Part shown: one piece after another, positions 46,857 to 53,097 of the stretch
How the letters are laid out: each line of letters opens with the position of its first letter
Numbering within the stretch: position 1 is the stretch's first letter
Source: Candidatus Kryptobacter tengchongensis
GTDB lineage: Bacteria > Bacteroidota > Ignavibacteria > Kryptoniales > Kryptoniaceae
Assembly (NCBI GenBank): GCA_001485605.1
Contig: FAON01000006.1
Span: 1-53,097 of the forward strand
Length of the DNA: 53,097 nt
Direction of reading: 5' to 3'
Notes under the pieces: generated by a model
Told to the model about the DNA's origin: nothing
Database searches by the model: none
The model's input: only the letters and a program-made list of their open reading frames with translations
Program-made: the position numbers and the translations under genes

Positions 46857-49800
46857 ATGCAAATATCAATAAAAGATTTTAAAGACATAGCACAAATATT
46901 TTATGAAAAAGGCTATAAAAACAATTTTTCCCAAATTGACAAATCACAATATGAGCTTCCTCAAAAGGCTAATGAATTAATCCAAGATTTTTATATCATC
47001 TCTGATTACACAAAGTTTCAAATTTATTTAGCATTAATTCCAGCTCTTAGGAGAACAGATTTCAGAACCATTCTTGAACCATTTTACCGCAGATATCCTC
47101 AGGTTAATACGCTTTTCGTTTTCACCCTAAAAGATTTTTCTGAAATTGCGCTTGTTAGTCCCCTAAGGGTTTCAACCGGTCCTGGTAGCTTTAAACTTCT
47201 TTTAAGAACTCTTTATATTGACCCAAGCTATCTTTATCATACTGACCAAGAAGTCCTTGAATTAATTAGAATCTCATCCTCTGAACAGACCCCTGATAAA
47301 ATCTGGGAAAAACATCAAAATGCATTTGATGTTGAAAGAGTAACAGAAGAATTTTTTGAAGCGTATAAACATGCACTTGAAAAGATTAAAGAAATTTTGA
47401 AAAGACAAAGAAAGGGAAATTCTTTAATATGCCACTCCTTTGCTCAACAGCTTCTTTCAAGGATAATGTTCCTCTATTATGTACAAAAAAAGGGATGGCT
47501 TAAATGGAAAGACTATACCCAAGATAAAAAATACATCAAAAATCTCTGGGAAAAATATAAATCATATTCAAGTAATTCTAAAAAAGATACTTTTTATTCT
47601 GAATGGTTATCAAGTTTATTCTTTGGAGCATTTAATAAAAAGCAAACTTTTATATCAAAAAAACTGCCTGAAGAAGTTAAAGAATCATTTGCTCTTATGC
47701 CTTTTTTAAACGGTGGGCTTTTTTCAAAAAATGAACTTGATGAGGTAGGATTCCATGTCCCTGATGAAGTTTTTTCACTCCTTTTTGATACTTCACCATT
47801 TGACAAAAATAAAGGATTTTTAGAAAGATTTAATTTCACAGTCCGAGAAGATACACCCCTTGATGTTGAAGTTGCAGTTGACCCCGAAATGCTTGGCAAA
47901 GTTTATGAATCTTTAGTAACTGAAGAGGAAAGAGAAAGTAGTGCCATTTTTTATACTCAGAGAATTGAAATTGACCTTATGTGTAGGATCTCTCTCGTTG
48001 AATATCTTGCTACAGAAACGGGAATAAATAAAGAAAAAATTATTGACTTTATTTTTGATCCACACAATAGAATTTTTCAATTTTCAAAAGAGGAATTAAA
48101 AGAGATAAAAGAAAAACTGGATAAGGTAAAAATTGTTGATCCAGCAGTGGGTTCAGCATCATTCCTTGTTGGTATGATGAATGTCCTTGTAGAACTCCAC
48201 TCTGTATTAACTAAACAAATTGAAGAAAGAGAGGAAAACCTTTTTGCATTAAAGCAAAGAATTATTCAGGAAAATCTCTATGGAGTTGATGTAAAGGATT
48301 GGGCTTGTATGGTTGGAGAGCTACGATTGTGGCTTTCTTTAATTATAGAAACTGAAGAAAAATATATGGATATTTATACAAAACCACTTTTGCCAAATCT
48401 AAATTTTAAAATAAGGCAAGGCGATTCACTTGTTGAAGAAATTGCAGGAATCCAGTTAAGTTTAAGAGGAGAAACTTCAAGATACTTGCCAAAATCAATT
48501 GAAACAAAAATTAAAGAGCTTATAGATAAGAAAAATGCCTTTTTCTCAGGACAAAGAAGTGCAGATTTAAGAGAAATTGAAGAAATTGAAAAACTTGAGC
48601 ATGATATTTTTACTGAGATTCTGGATGAAAAAGTTAAAGACCTTTCAAAAAAAATTGAAAATCTTAAAAATATAAAGAGGAAATTAGAGGGTCAAAAAGA
48701 TGTTTTTGGCAAAGAGGACAAAAAAGCAAAAGATGAAATAAAAAAGATTGAAGCAGGAATTGAAGAATTAATAAAAGAAAAAGAGAGATATGAATTTGGT
48801 TTAAAAAATCTTAAACGAAAAACCAGAAAGGATTATTTCCTATGGGAGGTTGATTTTGCAGAGGTATTTGCTGAAAGAGGAGGTTTTGATATTGTAATAG
48901 GTAATCCACCTTATGTAAGACAGGAGCTTATTGCCCCACCTCTGGAAAATAAAGATAATTATACTGATGAAAAGTGGAAAGAATTAAAAAGCGAATACAA
49001 AGAAAAACTCATTAATTCAGTTAAAAATATCTGGAGTGATGTCAAAAAGATAGACAAAAAAAGTGATTTATATGTTTACTTTTATTATCATGGACTATCA
49101 CTTTTAAAGCCAAAAGGAATTTTTTGTTTTATAACTTCTAATTCATGGCTTGATGTCGGTTATGGTGCAGATCTTCAAGAATTTTTATTAAAAAATATGA
49201 AGCCAATTTATATAATTGACAATTTAAAAGAGCGTTCTTTTAAAGAAAGTGTAAATACAGTTATTGTTTTAATCCAAAGACCAGAAGAAAAATTAGATGA
49301 TTATACCATAAAATTTGTTGCCTTTAAAAAGTCCTTTGAAGATGTAATAAATGCAGAAGTCATGAAAAAGATTGATAAAGCAGATAAACCTATTTTTGAT
49401 GATGAAGATTTTAGAATTTTTCCAAAAACAAAAAAAGAACTTCTGCTTGAAGGTGTTGAGGAGCCTGAAGAAGAAGGTTTAATTAAAGACCCCGAATATC
49501 TTCCTTATATTGGCAACAAGTGGGGCGGAAAATATTTAAGGGCACCGGAAATTTATTTTAAGATTTTGGAAAAAGGAAAAGATAAACTGAACCCCCTTTC
49601 CACATTTGCAAAAATTATAACTGGATTTAAAGAATCTGGTTATTCTGTATATATTTCTGATTATAAAATAGGGGAGTATCCTATTTTAAAAGATCCTAAA
49701 GTTCATAGAAAGATAACAATCACCACACCGGACCATTGTATATTTAATAAGTATCGTGAGAAAGTTGAAAAAGCTAAAAGAAAAAAGGCTCCAATTCTTT

Positions 49801-50303
49801 GGTTAGCAATGAGAGGGAAAAGGCATATTTGTTATATTAATAAAAATTTTTATTCCTTCACTGGAAATTTTTTCGGCATTATTCCCAAAATTCCTGAACA
49901 AGAAGTATTTATTCTTGGATATTTGAATTCCACCATTTCATTACTTTTTGCAGAAATTTATGGAAGAAAAGGATTTGGTGGTGGAGCTACTATTCTTGTA
50001 GGTATAGATTTAAAGATGTTACCTATTGTTAATCTTGAAATTTTATCTAATCAAGAACAACAATATATTGAAAATGCCTTAGACAGGTTAAAAAATAGAG
50101 AAATCTACTCCATCTTCACTGAGCTTGGTTTTGACCCAGATAAGCCCATCCGTGAGCAGGAGCCAAATCCACTTCCAGATAGAAAAGCCCTTGATGATAT
50201 TGTCTTTGATGCGCTTGGATTAACAGAAGAGGAACGAAAAGAAGTCTACTGGGCAGTTGCCGAACTTGTAAAAACAAGGTTAGAAAAAGCGAGGAGTGTT
50301 TGA
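46857..50303 (+). CDS. Eco57I-type adenine-specific DNA methyltransferase, large
   Basis: The 1148-residue protein has methyltransferase motif I V-D428-P-A-V-G-S-A (usually GSG) and the catalytic N683-P-P-Y in DIVIGNPPYVRQE, the mark of N6-adenine methylation. Before these are 400 residues with a helical region (HSFAQQLLSRIMFLYYVQKKGWLKW), and between them a coiled coil (about 555-655). The C-terminal part (about 840-1060) resembles a TaqI-type target-recognition domain, ending GLTEEERKEVYWAVAELVKTRLEKARS. Together with the PLD-helicase gene this resembles BREX/DISARM-type methyltransferases rather than a simple type II enzyme. A nuclease motif is not evident. Confidence 0.8.
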   Translation: MQISIKDFKDIAQIFYEKGYKNNFSQIDKSQYELPQKANELIQDFYIISDYTKFQIYLALIPALRRTDFRTILEPFYRRYPQVNTLFVFTLKDFSEIALVSPLRVSTGPGSFKLLLRTLYIDPSYLYHTDQEVLELIRISSSEQTPDKIWEKHQNAFDVERVTEEFFEAYKHALEKIKEILKRQRKGNSLICHSFAQQLLSRIMFLYYVQKKGWLKWKDYTQDKKYIKNLWEKYKSYSSNSKKDTFYSEWLSSLFFGAFNKKQTFISKKLPEEVKESFALMPFLNGGLFSKNELDEVGFHVPDEVFSLLFDTSPFDKNKGFLERFNFTVREDTPLDVEVAVDPEMLGKVYESLVTEEERESSAIFYTQRIEIDLMCRISLVEYLATETGINKEKIIDFIFDPHNRIFQFSKEELKEIKEKLDKVKIVDPAVGSASFLVGMMNVLVELHSVLTKQIEEREENLFALKQRIIQENLYGVDVKDWACMVGELRLWLSLIIETEEKYMDIYTKPLLPNLNFKIRQGDSLVEEIAGIQLSLRGETSRYLPKSIETKIKELIDKKNAFFSGQRSADLREIEEIEKLEHDIFTEILDEKVKDLSKKIENLKNIKRKLEGQKDVFGKEDKKAKDEIKKIEAGIEELIKEKERYEFGLKNLKRKTRKDYFLWEVDFAEVFAERGGFDIVIGNPPYVRQELIAPPLENKDNYTDEKWKELKSEYKEKLINSVKNIWSDVKKIDKKSDLYVYFYYHGLSLLKPKGIFCFITSNSWLDVGYGADLQEFLLKNMKPIYIIDNLKERSFKESVNTVIVLIQRPEEKLDDYTIKFVAFKKSFEDVINAEVMKKIDKADKPIFDDEDFRIFPKTKKELLLEGVEEPEEEGLIKDPEYLPYIGNKWGGKYLRAPEIYFKILEKGKDKLNPLSTFAKIITGFKESGYSVYISDYKIGEYPILKDPKVHRKITITTPDHCIFNKYREKVEKAKRKKAPILWLAMRGKRHICYINKNFYSFTGNFFGIIPKIPEQEVFILGYLNSTISLLFAEIYGRKGFGGGATILVGIDLKMLPIVNLEILSNQEQQYIENALDRLKNREIYSIFTELGFDPDKPIREQEPNPLPDRKALDDIVFDALGLTEEERKEVYWAVAELVKTRLEKARSV

Positions 50304-50305
50304 AG

Positions 50306-50638
50306 ATGAAGGGGAAAGAGGATATGAAGGAAATTATCAAAAAGAAAGTAAAAGAAATTTTTGAAGGCAAAGGGATTGATGTCCTGAAAATCATTCTATT
50401 TGGTTCAAGAGCAAGAGGTGATTATAAAGAAAATAGCGATTGGGACATTTTAATTATTGTTAGGAGTGATTTGAACACACAGGAAAAAAGAGAAATTGCA
50501 AAAACCATAAGGAAAGTTTTAGCAGAGATGTTTATTCCATCCGATATAGTAATAAAGTCACAAAAAGAAACGGAATATTATAAAGACTTTCCGGGTTCGG
50601 TCACGAGAGAGGCTTTAAAAGAAGGAATTGAAATATGA
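50306..50638 (+). CDS. MNT-type nucleotidyltransferase (antitoxin-like)
   Basis: The protein of about 110 residues has the minimal nucleotidyltransferase signature ILFGSRARGDYKENSDWDILI, with the GS box and the metal-binding DxD-type residues of SDWD. In MNT/HEPN pairs (type VII toxin-antitoxin, MntA/HepT) this protein adds nucleotides to the HEPN toxin and silences it. The start is ATG 50306; a TTG two codons earlier overlaps the methyltransferase stop. Its stop overlaps the ATG of the HEPN remnant (ATGA), as expected for the pair. Confidence 0.85.
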   Translation: MKGKEDMKEIIKKKVKEIFEGKGIDVLKIILFGSRARGDYKENSDWDILIIVRSDLNTQEKREIAKTIRKVLAEMFIPSDIVIKSQKETEYYKDFPGSVTREALKEGIEI

Positions 50639-50843
50639 TAGATGAAAGAGTTAAAAAATGGAGGATAAAGAATTTGAAAAATTAGATGTGGGAGACCTTA
50701 CATTTTACGCAGTTGAGATAAGGTATCCTGATGAATTTTATACACCAACGCTTGATGAAGCGAAAAAGGCATTTGATATAGCAAAAAAAGTAAAAGATTT
50801 CATTTTTAAAAAACTCTCCGTAAAAGAAGAAGACTTAAAGTAA
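50635..50843 (+). pseudogene. HEPN toxin gene with an internal deletion
   Basis: The first frame reads MIDERVKKWRIKN from the ATG at 50635 and stops at 50685. A shifted frame beginning around 50658 reads EFEKLDVGDLTFYAVEIRYP, followed by DEFYTPTLDEAKKAFDIAKK. These look like the beginning and the C-terminal third of one HEPN protein of about 130 residues. The missing middle normally holds the R-x4-6-H RNase motif, so the toxin should be dead. The junction lies at about 50660-50668, where the frames overlap. Its MNT partner upstream is intact. A real short HEPN gene is a less likely reading. Confidence 0.7.
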
Positions 50844-50866
50844 AATTCTACCAAGAAACTAAATTT

Positions 50867-51592
50867 ATGATTGACCTGAATTATCTTGGTGACAAGTGGC
50901 TTGAACTCAAAAAGCAAAGGATGAAAAATCTTCTCAAAATTGCCCTTCCCGATGAAGCGATTTACAGAGAAATTATGCTTTCACTTGGTTATCCCAAAAA
51001 CAAGGTGAATTTCCTTGAACTCGCTTTAATTACTCCATACGCAGAAATAAGAAAACTAAAAGAAAAATCCATTATAGAAAAAGCACTTTTGTATAGAGCG
51101 GGATTTATAGATGATAAAAATGGCTTGCCGGAGGACTTTGATTTCTCGTTGAGGATGGATAAATCCGTATGGATTTACAAAGGGATAAGACCTACAAATT
51201 TTCCGGAGAAAAGAATTAAGGGTATATCGGTTCTTCTATCAAAAACTACTGAATGCGGCCTTGTGAATTTCTTTTTGGAGAGAATAAAGTCAGGGATAGG
51301 GAGTAAAAACCTCAAAAATTCTCTTAAAAGCATAATGAATTTTGAAGGCATTGGGTTATCAAGGAAGGAAGAGATGTTTTTTAACATAATCATGCCTTTT
51401 ATGATGGTTTACTCGCAGGATGATGAGGTGCGGAATTTTTTAAGGTTTATGTTTGAAAACTATCCGCCACTGTCCGAAAACAGCCTTATTAAATCTTTCA
51501 AGGTGGCTTATCCAGAGGTAAAAATAGAGAACTTAAAAACTTATATGGGCGCTATACTTTTTCAAAAAACAAACCCGAGTCAAAGCCCTTGA
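50867..51592 (+). CDS. DUF2851-like protein, C-terminal part only
   Basis: The 241-residue frame matches from memory the C-terminal half of DUF2851 proteins, which are usually about 400-430 residues: IYREIMLSLGYPKNKVNFLELA, then EKALLYRAGFIDD, and IRPTNFPEKRIKGISVLL. The N-terminal half is not seen upstream; only 24 bases separate it from the HEPN remnant. There is no clear ribosome-binding site before the ATG. It is therefore probably a 5'-truncated remnant, perhaps made by the same rearrangement that damaged the HEPN gene. A naturally short member is possible. Function of the family is unknown. Confidence 0.5.
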   Translation: MIDLNYLGDKWLELKKQRMKNLLKIALPDEAIYREIMLSLGYPKNKVNFLELALITPYAEIRKLKEKSIIEKALLYRAGFIDDKNGLPEDFDFSLRMDKSVWIYKGIRPTNFPEKRIKGISVLLSKTTECGLVNFFLERIKSGIGSKNLKNSLKSIMNFEGIGLSRKEEMFFNIIMPFMMVYSQDDEVRNFLRFMFENYPPLSENSLIKSFKVAYPEVKIENLKTYMGAILFQKTNPSQSP

Positions 51593-51620
51593 AAACTTGT
51601 AACCCCAAAATCAAACCCCC

Positions 51621-51648
51621 TACACTTTAAGAATTTCAGCCTTATAAT
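51621..51648 (+). promoter_or_regulatory. likely promoter of tRNA-Gln-tuf-rpsJ
   Basis: A consensus -10 box TATAAT lies at 51643-51648, with a weak -35 (TACACT, 51621-51626) 16 bases upstream. The predicted start is about ten bases before the tRNA. No other promoter is needed before tuf, which lies 19 bases after the tRNA. Confidence 0.5.
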
Positions 51649-51664
51649 ATCCGCTCATTTTTGT

Positions 51665-51736
51665 TGCGGGGTGGTGTAATTGGCAACACGCCTGACTCTG
51701 GATCAGGAGATCGGGGTTCGAGTCCCTGCCCCGCAG
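51665..51736 (+). tRNA. tRNA-Gln (CUG), second copy
   Basis: Acceptor TGCGGGG pairs with CCCCGCA. The D arm is GTGTAATTGGCAACAC. The anticodon arm CCTGA-CTCTGGA-TCAGG gives CTG. The T arm is CGGGG-TTCGAGT-CCCTG. The discriminator is G. The D and anticodon arms match the tRNA at 16420 with one difference, but acceptor and T arms differ. Confidence 0.94.
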
Positions 51737-51755
51737 TTTAAAGGAGGTAAGGAAA

Positions 51756-52973
51756 ATGGCGAAGGAGAAATTTGTTAGGACAAAACCGCATAAAAATGTT
51801 GGCACCATAGGGCATATAGACCATGGTAAAACCACTCTAACGGCGGCAATAACACATGTTTTGGCCGCCAAGGGTAAGGCCCAACCCAAGAGCTACGACG
51901 AGGTTGCAAAGGCGGATGCAAAGATAGCGAGGAAAGACGAAACGAAAATCCTAACGATAAACATAGCGCATGTGGAATACGAATCGGATAAATACCACTA
52001 CGCCCACATAGACTGCCCCGGGCACGCGGACTACATCAAAAACATGATAACCGGAGCCGCACAAATGGATGGTGCTATTCTCGTGGTTTCCGCAGTAGAC
52101 TCCGTAATGCCCCAGACAAGGGAGCATGTCCTCTTGGCCCGTCAGGTAAATGTTCCGGCGATAGTGGTGTTTATAAACAAGGTTGACCTCGTTGATGACC
52201 CCGAACTTTTGGACCTTGTGGAGCTTGAGGTTAGGGATCTATTAAACCAATACGGATATCCGGGTGATGAGGTTCCGGTCATAAGGGGTTCTGCCCTTAG
52301 GGCCTTACAAAACCCTTCCAATTTTGATGATCCCATAGGGGCCGGGGCCATACTTAAACTCGTGGAGGCCTTGGACGAATATATACCCGAGCCCGTGAGG
52401 GAGATAGACAAACCGTTCCTAATGGCCGTAGAGGATGTATTCAGCATTACGGGTCGTGGAACCGTTGTTACGGGAAGGGTTGAAAGGGGTATATTAAAAG
52501 CCGGTGATGAGGTTGAAATAGTGGGCTTCCGCGATGAACCCCTGAAAACCGTGGTTACATCCATAGAAATGTTCCGCAAAGTTTTGGATGAGGCCATACC
52601 CGGTGATAACATAGGCGCCCTTTTGAGGGGTGTTAGCAAAGATGATGTTGAGAGGGGTATGGTTTTGGCAAAGCCCGGCTCAATAAAGGCTCACAGGAAG
52701 TTTAAGGCGGAGGTTTATATCCTGAAAAAGGAAGAGGGTGGAAGGAGTACCCCCTTCTTCAACGGTTATAGGCCCCAATTCTATTTCAGAACAACGGATG
52801 TTACCGGAACCATCAAACTCGCAGACGGTAGGGAGATGGCAATGCCCGGCGATAATGTACAGATGGAGGTAGAACTCATATATCCCGTTGCAATAGAAAG
52901 GGGTTTGAGGTTTGCAATACGCGAGGGTGGAAGAACGGTTGGAGCCGGGGTTATAACCGAAATCATTGAATAA
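51756..52973 (+). CDS. tuf: elongation factor Tu with divergent switch I
   Basis: This 405-residue protein is plainly EF-Tu: P-loop GHIDHGKT (19-26), DCPGH90ADY with the GTPase histidine, NKVD, GSALRAL and the C-terminal domains ([44 protein letters not shown]). It is odd in switch I: where nearly all bacteria have EEKARGITINT, this one reads [12 protein letters not shown] with about five extra residues, so only the Thr (T67) and flanking residues remain. DGPMPQT is also changed to DSVMPQT. A strong AAGGAGGT lies seven bases before the ATG. GC content is about half, above most of the window. It overlaps rpsJ by one base. Confidence 0.95.
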   Translation: MAKEKFVRTKPHKNVGTIGHIDHGKTTLTAAITHVLAAKGKAQPKSYDEVAKADAKIARKDETKILTINIAHVEYESDKYHYAHIDCPGHADYIKNMITGAAQMDGAILVVSAVDSVMPQTREHVLLARQVNVPAIVVFINKVDLVDDPELLDLVELEVRDLLNQYGYPGDEVPVIRGSALRALQNPSNFDDPIGAGAILKLVEALDEYIPEPVREIDKPFLMAVEDVFSITGRGTVVTGRVERGILKAGDEVEIVGFRDEPLKTVVTSIEMFRKVLDEAIPGDNIGALLRGVSKDDVERGMVLAKPGSIKAHRKFKAEVYILKKEEGGRSTPFFNGYRPQFYFRTTDVTGTIKLADGREMAMPGDNVQMEVELIYPVAIERGLRFAIREGGRTVGAGVITEIIE

Positions 52974-53097
52974 TGGATAAGATTAGGCTAAAACTGAAAT
53001 CGTTTGATCCCGCGGTGTTGGATAGGGTTGCAAAACAAATCGTTGTGACAGCCCGATCCACGGGGGCAACGGTATCCGGGCCGATCCCCCTACCAAC
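52973..53097 (+). CDS. rpsJ: 30S ribosomal protein S10, N-terminal part (partial)
   Basis: The frame opening [20 protein letters not shown] and continuing [22 protein letters not shown] is the N-terminal 41 residues of S10, cut by the window edge. The IRLKLKSFD start and the GPIPLPT motif are diagnostic. S10 binds 16S rRNA and NusB. The ATG overlaps the tuf stop (TAATG), so translation is coupled. Tuf followed by rpsJ is the classic str-S10 order. Confidence 0.95.
   Translation, partial: MDKIRLKLKSFDPAVLDRVAKQIVVTARSTGATVSGPIPLP

Noticed and set aside
43717-50303. Calling the helicase and methyltransferase pair DISARM
   Set aside because: The domain types overlap with DISARM class 1, but DrmA (helicase) and DrmB (DUF1998) are absent, so a firm name is not justified.
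51665-51736. tRNA-Gln as an integration site for the defence region
   Set aside because: No integrase gene and no direct repeat of the tRNA 3' end was seen to the left; the 37-base similarity to the first tRNA-Gln covers the D and anticodon arms, not the usual 3' attachment half.

Overview
The window reads as a chromosomal contig from an AT-rich bacterium of the Bacteroidota/Chlorobiota superphylum, possibly a thermophilic Ignavibacteria- or Kryptonia-like lineage. This placement is inference. It rests on the F-type ATPase operon that lacks beta and epsilon genes, a Bacteroidetes-type serine palmitoyltransferase, many outer-membrane beta-barrels and lipoproteins, an Hc1-like DNA-binding protein, and a type I-B (Tneap) cas operon. 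Coding density is high, with many 1-50 bp overlaps. No stretch above 300 bp lacks a gene.

Layout. Positions 1-4150 (minus strand) hold cas6-cas8(cst1)-cas7(cst2)-cas5 and the first codons of cas3; no repeat array is visible. Positions 4.2-5.4 kb hold a methyltransferase and a small unknown gene. Positions 5.6-8.0 kb (plus) hold purC-psd-pssA-purS, mixing purine and phosphatidylethanolamine synthesis. Positions 8.0-10.0 kb hold potA-potB. Positions 10-19.8 kb hold envelope proteins, tRNA-Phe, a membrane phosphoesterase, an Hc1-like protein, a deoxyhypusine-synthase-like enzyme, an Omp85-family protein, tRNA-Gln, ilvE, a GNAT enzyme and serine palmitoyltransferase. Positions 19.9-22.0 kb hold lemA, a TolB-like propeller and a small unknown gene. 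Positions 22.0-28.6 kb (minus) appear to be one long operon: M23 peptidase, bactofilin, atpZ, an atpI-like gene, atpB-E-F-H-A-G. Positions 28.7-31.4 kb hold an SDR enzyme, threonine synthase and an eIF2B-like protein. Positions 31.4-36.0 kb hold a surface cluster, including a lipoprotein extraordinarily rich in Trp and Tyr and a partner with a CxxCH motif. Positions 36.1-43.2 kb hold degP/htrA, recO, mtnA, a CAU-anticodon tRNA, purL, a zinc-ribbon membrane protein and galT.

Positions 43.4-51.6 kb (plus) form an accessory, defence-like region. It holds a fragment that may be a decayed helicase start, a PLD/SNF2-type helicase, a 1148-residue Eco57I-type adenine methyltransferase, an MNT nucleotidyltransferase, a HEPN toxin gene with an internal deletion, and the C-terminal half of a DUF2851 protein. 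The helicase plus methyltransferase pair is the best candidate for a poorly described anti-phage system. It shares domain types with DISARM but has no DrmA/DrmB in view.

At about 51.6 kb the base composition changes. A second tRNA-Gln(CUG), tuf and the start of rpsJ follow. This EF-Tu has a rewritten and lengthened switch I region, losing the nearly universal RGITI motif. The join could be real chromosome, horizontal transfer or an assembly chimera; the sequence alone does not decide.
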